DNA of 64,000 nt from Buttiauxella gaviniae ATCC 51604 (GTDB lineage: Bacteria > Pseudomonadota > Gammaproteobacteria > Enterobacterales > Enterobacteriaceae), in contig NZ_LXEP01000032.1 of the NCBI RefSeq assembly GCF_001654835.1, positions 62,001-126,000 of the forward strand, read 5' to 3'. Each line of letters starts with the position of its first letter. Position 1 is the first letter of the stretch. The notes below the pieces were generated by a model that saw only the letters and a program-made list of their open reading frames with translations, was not told where the DNA came from and searched no databases. Position numbers and translations under genes: made by a program. Positions 19,823-26,515 of the stretch are shown here, in pieces.

Positions 19823-20119
19823 TTACTGATGAACGCCTGATTCATCTTTTTTTATCATTTCGGTAAGTATTCCAACCAAATCACGCTGCTGGTCGGTATT
19901 AAGATTATTGACAATACTGATAACAGACCTGGGGGATTTTTTTCTAGCATTCACTTTTTTATGCTTATTTGTATGATGCATAAAAGCCACTGTCATGACG
20001 AACTGCGATAAGCATTCCGTATTTATACATCGGCATGAAAGATCAACATCTTTATTATCTTTATGTTCTATAGCAAATACTGGCGCTCTAACTCCACAAT
20101 CAGGACACTTGACCCGCAT
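19823..20119 (-). CDS. Ogr/Delta-like zinc-finger transcription activator 2
   Basis: A 98-residue protein beginning MRVKCPDCG with a second Cys pair (CRCINTEC), the Ogr/Delta zinc-finger pattern, followed by a basic Lys-rich tail (KHKKVNARKK). ATG 20119 has GGGGG 8 bp upstream; the open frame continues to 20287 but without a ribosome site. The perfect palindrome TTATCGAGATGTCGATAA lies 50 bp upstream. Having two Ogr-like genes in one small element is unusual: P4 carries one fused double-domain Delta and P2 a single Ogr. Confidence 0.78.
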   Translation of the reverse strand: MRVKCPDCGVRAPVFAIEHKDNKDVDLSCRCINTECLSQFVMTVAFMHHTNKHKKVNARKKSPRSVISIVNNLNTDQQRDLVGILTEMIKKDESGVHQ

Positions 20120-20169
20120 ATTTATTCCCCCATTAACCCTTTTCGACAGTGCGATTATCATATCGTTGA

Positions 20170-20187
20170 TTATCGAGATGTCGATAA
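20170..20187. promoter_or_regulatory. Candidate operator upstream of ogr-like gene 2 (perfect palindrome)
   Basis: TTATCGA-GATG-TCGATAA, flanked by further TTATC/GATAA half sites at 20156 and 20202. It shares its sequence with the motifs at 18582 and 26086. Confidence 0.72.
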
Positions 20188-20332
20188 CTATCGTGGATTT
20201 TGATAACAGAAAAAGAACGCCTGCCAGAAAAGAAGTGTTCGGGACGGTTGTTAATTTTGTGTTCATTTCTAACACAATCGCAACCATTAAAAACTGTGCG
20301 TAAAATTCTCTGGCGATAAAACCCGGTTTTTA

Positions 20333-20550
20333 CTGTCCCATCTGTACCAGACAGCCATAAAGCCAGATATGGCGCGGCCTGTAGCTGGTACAGATACCTT
20401 TTTTCATATCTGTACCATTTACCCCAAACTGTCCCATTATCGTCGCTTTGGTATAGTTGGTTTAGTTATGGTATAGATAAAATAAATAACTGTACCAGTA
20501 TAACTCTATGTAATTCATGTGATTTGTATGAGGTGGTACAGTTGGTACAG
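20333..20550. other. Iteron array, candidate replication origin
   Basis: Six exact copies of TGGTACAG or its complement lie at 20342, 20386, 20410, 20490, 20534 and 20543. Two TGGTATAG variants (20449, 20469) and two CTGTCCCA variants (20333, 20429) lie among them. Between them is an AT-rich stretch (near 20476-20490). It lies directly downstream of the primase-helicase gene, whose P4 relative binds iterons at its own origin. Origin function is inferred. Confidence 0.65.
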
Positions 20551-20690
20551 ATATAAGTCAGGCTCTGTTGAAAAAACTCTAACCAAAAGGACTTGTTAAA
20601 AATAAGTGGTTATATTGTTTTGTGGGTGTAGCGTGACGAATTGAAGAATCTCGCCGTTCAGGGCTTCTTTTCTGGCGGGGATATGTTGGC

Positions 20691-20717
20691 AAAAAAAAGC
20701 CCCGTCAGATGCGGGGC
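20691..20717 (-). terminator. Intrinsic terminator of the primase-helicase gene
   Basis: On the minus strand GCCCCGCATCTGACGGGGC is followed by eight T, 28 bp after the stop. Confidence 0.9.
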
Positions 20718-20744
20718 GTGTGATGTGTAGCAATGCGGAAAGGT

Positions 20745-23051
20745 TTACCAGAAAGACTCACCAAATACCTGTTCAGGGGCGCTGTTCAGCATACCCGCAA
20801 AGCTACTGCGTATTGCGTCCCAGCCCTCAAAATCTTCCTTCGCCGGAAGCTCGTAGAAAATCCCGCCCCGGTCTGCGCGTCCCACTCGCTCAAGCCCAAT
20901 GGCGGCAAAAATGCGTCCCATCATCCTGCGAGCCGCTGGCGCATTCATGGCAAATCCTTCCTCCTGAAACTGCGCCATAAAACGGGTAACTTCCTCACTG
21001 GCTGACAGCCTCGCCAGCCCACGGAACGGGGACGGGCTGCACAGTTCACGGTACACATAGTTTTCAGCAGGTGGCAGGTTGCTGAGAATTTCCCGGACCA
21101 GCCCGGCAGTGACCGGGGCGCGGCGCGGGTCAAATGTGGAAAGGTCAGTATTCAGCAGGTACGCCATCAGGTGCGATGCGCCATCGTTGTTGATCCAGTT
21201 ATGCAGGCGGTCAAAATAATTCTTCTCCTGCGCATGTTCCGGTGTCGGCTCCAGCACCAGATAACGGCGCTCCCGGATACTGGCGCGTAACACCTGCTCG
21301 CTGTTACTGGCGAATATTAGCCGGGAAAAGTTCGGCATTGGCTCCGGGTCTATGCCCTTACGCTCAAGGTTAATCGTATCCTCACTGATGATCCCTTTCA
21401 GCCTGTCGGCTTCGCGGCTGCTGTTCACGGTCACTTCATCAGCAAACACCATCAGCTTGTTAGCCATTGTGGCGTTAAATTTCCCGGCAATCTGTCCGGC
21501 TCCGTTCACCTGTACGCCGTACTGCCCCATCATTTGCAGAATGGGTTTAACCGTGGTGCCTTTCCCCGTTCCGGGAATGGCTTTCAGCACGATAGCCACA
21601 GACGGTTTTTCATCGGGGCGCTGTACAAGATGCGCCAGCCAGCCCACCAGATATAAAAATGCCTGGTGATTGCCTGCGCAAATAACTTTTTCCAGATGCT
21701 CCAGATAGGGTGACACATCGCCCTCACGGGGCGTGACGCCCCAGCCCGTAAACAGGTTGTAGACCTGCGGCGGGCACTTCTCCGGGCGTGGATAGAATCC
21801 CACACCGTCCGGTTTGTAGGCTTTACCCGGCCATTGCAGCCATGCCGCGCCCTGGCTACGCTTCGCTATCTGCTTTTCATGCAGAAAATAATTGCGAAAC
21901 TGTGACAGCTCTTCAAAAACGTGCGTTTTTCCGTTGACCATGCAGGGCTTCATACTGACCACCCGATGTTTGCCGCCGATAGTCACGTGTGTGTATTTCT
22001 GATTCAGGCGCTCCAGCTCTGTCACCTCCTCATCAGATAACACCACACTGTCACCCAGCGAGCGCCGCGCCTCATGCAGTTTCGTGGCGTTCATTTCACG
22101 CAGGCTGACGGTAAACGCCATTTTAGCGGCCTCGATACCGTGATGCTGGCGATAATCGTCCCAGTCCATCTTCATTTCACCCGGAGGCAGTGCAATCCAG
22201 CCGTTAACGGCCAGCGCGGCCTTTTCCCCGTTCAGCTTCCCGCTGTTGATTTTGGGCTTTCCCCGTTCGTCCAGTTCGCCGGGAAAATGCCAGTCATTAT
22301 CGGCAACGATAATAATTCTGGCCAGTGGCCAGCGTTCACGAACGGCCAGCGCAACGGCTCTGAGATTACCGTCATCGAGCGCGGCAATTATGACGCCCTC
22401 ATGCAGCATTCCGGCGCTTAATGTAGTCGCAACGCCTGTACCAATCAGAATACAGGCAGGCTTCTCCGGCAGGGGGGCAGGCGTCCAGACAGCGCCCTTT
22501 TTCGTGCTTCCGGCCATGATTTTTTTACTGCCATCCGGGGCAATGAACTGAGCGCCGCACACCGCGCCTCTGATATCCGTCAGGGCGAGACACAAGCGAC
22601 CATCAGGCAGAACCGGAATCACGACATGACCCAGACCTTTACGCGCCAGATAAGGTGACGACCCCGGAAGGGTGCTTTTCAGCACACCGGACACCCGCGC
22701 GGCCACATTTTCACTGCCTGCACTGTCTGAGGCTTCTTTTCTGGCAGGCAACGGGCTGACAGCCTGCGTAAAAGCAGCACCGTTCAGCACGTCACCCACA
22801 CGCGACGCGGCTACACCAATATCGACTTTCAGCACCTGTTTCACCAGGTCCAGCCCGTCACCGTGTCCACACTGGTTACAGAACCACGTTCCCCGTTCAT
22901 CTTTATTATCGAAACGGAAACGGTCAGTGCCACCACATGCCGGACAGGCACCGTGTTGTTTATTTTCAGGCACATGAATACCCAAAGAAGATAATAAAAA
23001 CGGCCACCGACCCCGTGATAGGGTAGATACTTCCGAAATTCTCTGTGTCAT
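20745..23051 (-). CDS. P4-alpha-type primase-helicase (zinc ribbon, Toprim-like, DUF5906-type helicase)
   Basis: A 768-residue replication protein (P4 alpha is 777). Domains in order are a zinc ribbon with CPACGG (36-41) and CNQCG (58-62), a Toprim-like fold at about 200-290, and a superfamily-3-like helicase with Walker A GTGKGT (495-500) and an acidic Walker B in MVFADE. Alpha-type proteins bind origin iterons, unwind and prime. Two points are odd. The Toprim glutamate found in alpha (AEGYAT) is replaced by Thr (IGTGVAT), although the ADND aspartates remain. The C-terminal half also resembles P4 alpha less than the N-terminus does. It is preceded by small genes and followed by iterons. Confidence 0.88.
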   Translation of the reverse strand: MTQRISEVSTLSRGRWPFLLSSLGIHVPENKQHGACPACGGTDRFRFDNKDERGTWFCNQCGHGDGLDLVKQVLKVDIGVAASRVGDVLNGAAFTQAVSPLPARKEASDSAGSENVAARVSGVLKSTLPGSSPYLARKGLGHVVIPVLPDGRLCLALTDIRGAVCGAQFIAPDGSKKIMAGSTKKGAVWTPAPLPEKPACILIGTGVATTLSAGMLHEGVIIAALDDGNLRAVALAVRERWPLARIIIVADNDWHFPGELDERGKPKINSGKLNGEKAALAVNGWIALPPGEMKMDWDDYRQHHGIEAAKMAFTVSLREMNATKLHEARRSLGDSVVLSDEEVTELERLNQKYTHVTIGGKHRVVSMKPCMVNGKTHVFEELSQFRNYFLHEKQIAKRSQGAAWLQWPGKAYKPDGVGFYPRPEKCPPQVYNLFTGWGVTPREGDVSPYLEHLEKVICAGNHQAFLYLVGWLAHLVQRPDEKPSVAIVLKAIPGTGKGTTVKPILQMMGQYGVQVNGAGQIAGKFNATMANKLMVFADEVTVNSSREADRLKGIISEDTINLERKGIDPEPMPNFSRLIFASNSEQVLRASIRERRYLVLEPTPEHAQEKNYFDRLHNWINNDGASHLMAYLLNTDLSTFDPRRAPVTAGLVREILSNLPPAENYVYRELCSPSPFRGLARLSASEEVTRFMAQFQEEGFAMNAPAARRMMGRIFAAIGLERVGRADRGGIFYELPAKEDFEGWDAIRSSFAGMLNSAPEQVFGESFW

Positions 23052-23148
23052 AATGCTCTCGCTATTTAGCGTTTTAATCGTGTTATATGCATTCGCTGAT
23101 TTAGCGCCACAAAAACCATTCCAGACAGTTCAACTCCGTGTATATCTT

Positions 23149-23175
23149 GCCCCGTGTGCGACGGGGCATTTTTTT
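23149..23175 (+). terminator. Plus-strand intrinsic terminator inside the minus-strand operon
   Basis: GCCCCGT-GTGCG-ACGGGGC followed by ATTTTTTT on the plus strand. No plus-strand gene precedes it, so it may end a short antisense transcript starting near the primase start. Confidence 0.65.
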
Positions 23176-23374
23176 AATCACGCTCTGAAAGGTCTGTCAC
23201 CAGTGAAACTCTTATCTTTCTGAAACCCCGTTTTGCCGCCGTTTTTAACGCGATATCCCGCGCCGTCAGAATATGACGCGCTGCAATGTAATAAACGGAA
23301 CACACTGGATTTCCTTTGCGACTTACGGATTCCATCACAATTTTAAAATCTCTTAACTGTTCATCATTGAACAT
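23174..23374 (-). CDS. Small protein of unknown function, paralogue of the 23706-23885 product
   Basis: A 66-residue protein. Its C-terminal part (SRKGNPVCSVYYIAARHILTA, then GFRKIRVSLVTDL) aligns with the 59-residue protein encoded at 23706-23885 (NKRGNTVGIHYTLTARCRDSA, then GYQHARITLIREI), so the two are related by duplication. I do not know the family. A GAGGGATG-type ribosome site precedes the ATG at 23374. It lies upstream of the primase gene with a 122-bp gap. Confidence 0.6.
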   Translation of the reverse strand: MFNDEQLRDFKIVMESVSRKGNPVCSVYYIAARHILTARDIALKTAAKRGFRKIRVSLVTDLSERD

Positions 23375-23442
23375 ATTTCATCCCTCTTTATGTGAATAGA
23401 GCCAGCCCGCAGACAAGCGAAACTGGCTTTCTGTAATGTTAT

Positions 23443-23709
23443 TTAACTGTCCTGTGAATCCGCAGGGCGCTCAAGTAATCCCCGTTCGTCCATTTCTTCA
23501 CAAATAAAAATCATGTCTTCACTGATGTAACTGAAAATATCGGCTACCAGTGTCGAATGTAATTTCACTTCCGAAGCGCCATGCAAGTCAGAATGCATAA
23601 ATTCCGAAACACCCATCACACGGTTAAGTTTGCTGATGCATTTTGGGCTTAATGAGTTCTTTTTATTTGTGGCGTGTAGCTGTGTGACACGGCTGCTTTT
23701 ATTTTTCAT
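23443..23709 (-). CDS. Small protein of unknown function
   Basis: An 88-residue protein with a basic N-terminus (KNKSSRVTQLHATNKKNS) and an acidic C-terminal half (SEDMIFICEEMDERG). I do not recognise it. Its ATG overlaps the stop of the upstream 59-residue gene by 4 bp (ATGA), a sign of translational coupling and of a real gene. It is probably an early-operon accessory of the element. Confidence 0.6.
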   Translation of the reverse strand: MKNKSSRVTQLHATNKKNSLSPKCISKLNRVMGVSEFMHSDLHGASEVKLHSTLVADIFSYISEDMIFICEEMDERGLLERPADSQDS

Positions 23710-23885
23710 GCGCGTATCTCCCGGATGAGAGTAATACGGGCATGCTGGTATCCATTTTCAATTGCCTGTCGGATGGCTTCCGCTCGCGCTGAGTCACGGC
23801 ATCTGGCGGTGAGCGTGTAATGAATCCCAACCGTGTTTCCACGTTTGTTAACGGCAAAGCCGGAGGTCTGGAAGGTTTTACGCAT
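23706..23885 (-). CDS. Small protein of unknown function, paralogue of the 23174-23374 product
   Basis: A 59-residue protein starting at ATG 23885 with a strong AGGAGGTG ribosome site. Its start overlaps the end of the Icd-like gene and its stop overlaps the next start, so the three are a tight coupled unit. The fold looks like a short beta-alpha-beta unit (VGIHYTLTAR, then a helix, then ARITLIREI). A second copy of the same domain is the 66-residue product two genes downstream. Confidence 0.65.
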   Translation of the reverse strand: MRKTFQTSGFAVNKRGNTVGIHYTLTARCRDSARAEAIRQAIENGYQHARITLIREIRA

Positions 23886-24474
23886 GGTGCACCTCCTGAA
23901 CAGGCAGGCGACCCGCAAAAGCGGCGATATGATCACGGGCAATCAGGCGACGGGCTGTAGGGTAGTCACTGGCGATGACTTCTTCACGGTGTGGGAGGTC
24001 AGACAAATCAGAACGACGAACGGCCAGAAACAGCCAGGTATATTGCAGATGCGAGGAAACCGGGGTAGTCATCATGATGATGATCTCCTTGTACTTAACA
24101 AAGGAGTCACCACCAGAGTTGCAACGCTCGTGATTGGTGGTGACACTGACAGGGGTTGCAATACCGGCGTACAAGGAGACCGGCCAGCCCGAAAGCTGCC
24201 CTGCCAGCGCCACCATTGATTCTGTGCGGGCATAGGCCGCTGAATATGGGGGTACTGACTTAACGACAATAAAAAAGACGCAATCGGCGTCTACTGTCGC
24301 CTTGTACTGTTCCGGGTTGCAACGCCCGGTTGTCACTGTGGTGACAACCCATAAACTATACCCCTGCTTTGCTAAGCTGTTCAAGCGAAAGTTATCAAAA
24401 TTCATTTGCTTGCCTATTGTTGGGTTATGGTGCATGTTTCGTCCTGTTAGCAGAGAGCGAAGCGCGTATGACAA
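23878..24474 (-). CDS. Ash-like N-terminus fused in frame to Icd-like host cell-division-inhibitor domain
   Basis: A 198-codon open frame with two parts. The N-terminal part contains WPVSLYAGIATPVSVTTNH and RCNSGGDSF, typical of the phage Ash family. The C-terminal 64 residues (MTTPVSSHLQYTWLFLAVRR to GRLPVQEVHHA) resemble Icd-like proteins of P1/P4-type elements, which inhibit host cell division. A strong AAGGAG ribosome site precedes ATG 24075/24072, so the Icd-like domain can also be made alone as an internal product. The true upstream start is uncertain (24474, 24435 and 24405 are candidates). Confidence 0.7.
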   Translation of the reverse strand: MSYALRSLLTGRNMHHNPTIGKQMNFDNFRLNSLAKQGYSLWVVTTVTTGRCNPEQYKATVDADCVFFIVVKSVPPYSAAYARTESMVALAGQLSGWPVSLYAGIATPVSVTTNHERCNSGGDSFVKYKEIIIMMTTPVSSHLQYTWLFLAVRRSDLSDLPHREEVIASDYPTARRLIARDHIAAFAGRLPVQEVHHA

Positions 24475-24547
24475 GGCTTTCTTCAGTGGATGGAACGCGA
24501 CAGGGCTGTGACAACATCCAGGGATAAGAAGAAAGGGCGCGACCCAG

Positions 24548-24575
24548 AACCCGGAGCATTTGCTCCGGGTTTTTT
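24548..24575 (+). terminator. Plus-strand intrinsic terminator opposite the minus-strand operon
   Basis: AACCCGGAGC-ATTT-GCTCCGGG followed by a T6 tract on the plus strand, between the Ash/Icd-like gene and the 90-residue gene. The upstream ~110 bp hold no convincing gene, so a small RNA is possible. Confidence 0.7.
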
Positions 24576-24589
24576 CGTTTCAGCCCCGT

Positions 24590-24862
24590 TTAGATCCAGA
24601 TTTCTTTGCTGTTCCCACCCTGGCTGTACCGCTCAATTCTTTCTTCAAGCTCATCCAGTCTGTTAAGCGTGTTCGCAAGTGGGGTATTATTCCCGGCACT
24701 TGAAGCTGAGAACGTCATAGCCACCCCGCCTCTTGCCTGGCTGAAATTTTTGTTTTCACTCATGGCCTGACCTGCGACCATAATCATATCCATCACGTTA
24801 AAAATATTTTTCTCCGTCACTTCAACGGTTTTACCGTCAATGGTGAGAGTGATTTTTTTCAT
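24590..24862 (-). CDS. Small protein of unknown function
   Basis: A 90-residue protein. It begins MKKITLTIDGKTVEVTEKN, a short beta-hairpin-like start, and ends with a predicted coiled helix (NTLNRLDELEERIERY). Not recognised. It is 25 bp downstream of the 253-residue gene, with AAGGATG-type spacing before the ATG, and is likely cotranscribed with cox and that gene. The C-terminal helix suggests oligomerisation or a protein-binding role. Confidence 0.6.
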   Translation of the reverse strand: MKKITLTIDGKTVEVTEKNIFNVMDMIMVAGQAMSENKNFSQARGGVAMTFSASSAGNNTPLANTLNRLDELEERIERYSQGGNSKEIWI

Positions 24863-24887
24863 TCTTTACATCCTTGTTTACTGTGGT

Positions 24888-25649
24888 TTAGCCTTTGCGT
24901 TTATTAATGACTCTTTCGGCACTGATTAAAATGCTGCTTTCATATTCAGAGCCTGGGAAATCAGTGTAATATTTCCCGAGGTAATCATTAAATTCATAAT
25001 TCAAGGTTTTTTCTGTCTGATTTTTATAGCCGTAGCATGCCGCCAGATTCATCGCAATCGGGTTATATATGCCATTTGATGGTGTTATGTTTTTGATATA
25101 GTCAAACGCAGAGAGATGGACAACCTCTGTAATGCCATCTTGTGAGTTCTCACATTCAATAATTGAACGGTCAATCACTTCACGAATGGCAAAAATAAAT
25201 TTACCTGTGGTATTTTCAGTTCTGGCCGTTTTGTAATGACGAATGGCATTTACATATTCTGAGTAAGTGCGATAAGAAGCGGCTTTAAATATCACAATTT
25301 CATCTTCAAGATTATCACGGGCAATGCTCAGTGTTTTAAGTTTGCTTTCGTGCTTCTCTTTTCTGTCCATCGCTTCGATAATGGCGCTGACATCAGCATG
25401 TGAGTTTACGGCCAGCATTTCCAGTTGATTAATGCTTTCTTCTTCATCTTTAATCAGATTATTAATTTGCACGAGGCTGGAATGCAGCTCTTTAAATTTA
25501 TTGAAGCAAGGTTCATATTGTATTGTTGCTTCACTGGCTTTCTGGTGCGCATTCTTTTCAGCTACATCCAGTTTCTGAATATAAGCGGGTACATCCTGTG
25601 CTCTTACATCAATAAATCGTGAAAATAACTGCTTTGATTCGAAATTCAT
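24888..25649 (-). CDS. Alpha-helical protein of unknown function (candidate helper-interference factor)
   Basis: A 253-residue protein that I do not recognise. Residues 25-160 are predicted helical with coiled-coil character (VQINNLIKDEEESINQLEML, then KHESKLKTLSIARDNLEDEI). The C-terminal 90 residues look mixed. Its size and helical layout are reminiscent of P4 Sid (244 aa, capsid-size determination) and less so of Psu (190 aa), but there is no clear identity and I would not name it. Position: immediately downstream of cox in the rightmost early operon. The base composition is AT-rich. Confidence 0.6.
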   Translation of the reverse strand: MNFESKQLFSRFIDVRAQDVPAYIQKLDVAEKNAHQKASEATIQYEPCFNKFKELHSSLVQINNLIKDEEESINQLEMLAVNSHADVSAIIEAMDRKEKHESKLKTLSIARDNLEDEIVIFKAASYRTYSEYVNAIRHYKTARTENTTGKFIFAIREVIDRSIIECENSQDGITEVVHLSAFDYIKNITPSNGIYNPIAMNLAACYGYKNQTEKTLNYEFNDYLGKYYTDFPGSEYESSILISAERVINKRKG

Positions 25650-25702
25650 TTTTATTCCTTATTTAACAGACCTGATTTTCGTTTTATTCAATACCGGGAT
25701 AG

Positions 25703-25972
25703 TTATCCGGCCATCCCCAGCCACTGTAACCAGCCGTCACGAATTTCTTTCGGTCTGCTGTCATAGGCCATTTTCATGCCTGCGTTCCATGCGGGAAGAT
25801 AAACCCAGTATTCCCCGGCTCTGCCTGTCACCGACGCCGGATCAGTCATTTCGATGACCGGAAGCTTGCCTTTCTCGATCATGCTTTTTACTGCTTTTTG
25901 ACTTTTACCGATAACCCTGGCGAATTCCTTGTACGGAAGTACGTCACTGACGCTGACAAGTGTGTTATCCAT
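25703..25972 (-). CDS. cox: P2 Cox-like excisionase / repressor
   Basis: An 89-residue protein that aligns end to end with P2 Cox (91 aa). Shared stretches include GKLPVI.MTDP, SVTGRAGEYWVYLPAWN and SRPKEIRDGWLQWLG. The N-terminal half is a winged-helix-like DNA-binding domain (PYKEFARVIGKSQKAVKSMIEKG). In P2 Cox directs excision with Int and represses the C promoter. It is divergent from the C-like repressor, and the shared region holds candidate operators. It is probably the first gene of the leftward early operon. Confidence 0.88.
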   Translation of the reverse strand: MDNTLVSVSDVLPYKEFARVIGKSQKAVKSMIEKGKLPVIEMTDPASVTGRAGEYWVYLPAWNAGMKMAYDSRPKEIRDGWLQWLGMAG

Positions 25973-26085
25973 CTGTTACCCTCATTTGTTGGGATGCTGA
26001 TAAATGCTTGTAGTTGCCATCAGAGGTTGTTAAAGGCTGGCAATGATTAGTATTTAGCGCATTAATTATCGAAAACAGCATATGA

Positions 26086-26103
26086 TTATCGAGGTATTGA
26101 TAC
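26086..26103. promoter_or_regulatory. Candidate C operator in the cox/C intergenic region
   Basis: TTATCGAGGTATTGATAC, with an additional half site TTATCGA at 26066-26072 about two helical turns away. The motif recurs upstream of both ogr-like genes. It abuts the C start codon (GTG 26105), so it could serve autoregulation. Confidence 0.7.
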
Positions 26104-26104
26104 T

Positions 26105-26404
26105 GTGTCAATCGACATTTCCGAAAAACTGAAACTCATGCGCGAATCAGAACGAATGAATCGCAGGCAACTTTCTGATCTTGTGGGGATACCTTATTCA
26201 ACCCTGAGTTATTACGAATCAGGGCGAACAGAGCCGCAGGGAGGGGTGTTAATGAAGCTGCTACAACACCCGCGCTTCACCAAGTACACGCTGTGGTTTA
26301 TGACCGAAACAACTGCACCTGAATCCGGACAAATTGCACCGGCTCTCGCACACTCTGGGCCTGGCGAAACAACGTCGCAGCATTACGACCAAAAGACTGG
26401 CTAA
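26105..26404 (+). CDS. C: P2 C-like lysogeny repressor
   Basis: A 99-residue helix-turn-helix repressor with exactly the length of phage P2 C and clear similarity along its length: LMRESERMNRRQLSDLVGIPY in the HTH, STLSYYESGRTEP, KYTLWFMT and APESGQIAPALAH. P2 C keeps early lytic genes off as a dimer. It starts with GTG 26105. It is arranged divergently from cox and upstream of int, as in P2. Conservation outside the HTH suggests a P2-type dimer, while its operators may have changed specificity. Confidence 0.92.
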   Translation: MSIDISEKLKLMRESERMNRRQLSDLVGIPYSTLSYYESGRTEPQGGVLMKLLQHPRFTKYTLWFMTETTAPESGQIAPALAHSGPGETTSQHYDQKTG

Positions 26405-26515
26405 CAATTAACCACTGTTGCGGGTGCTCGTCATGCCATGTAACAAAATGTGACACACGAGAGCAGTTCTTTACCAAATGTAAACAAAATCTAAACGATT
26501 TCGGAGGGCTTCAAC

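Noticed and set aside
20333-20550. CRISPR array reading of the TGGTACAG repeats
   Set aside because: The units are 8 bp, in both orientations and irregularly spaced, with no constant-length spacers and no cas genes.
24302-24511. A 69-codon plus-strand frame opposite the Ash/Icd-like gene, ending before a plus-strand terminator
   Set aside because: It lies wholly antisense to a better-supported gene and has no ribosome site; the terminator may rather end an RNA.
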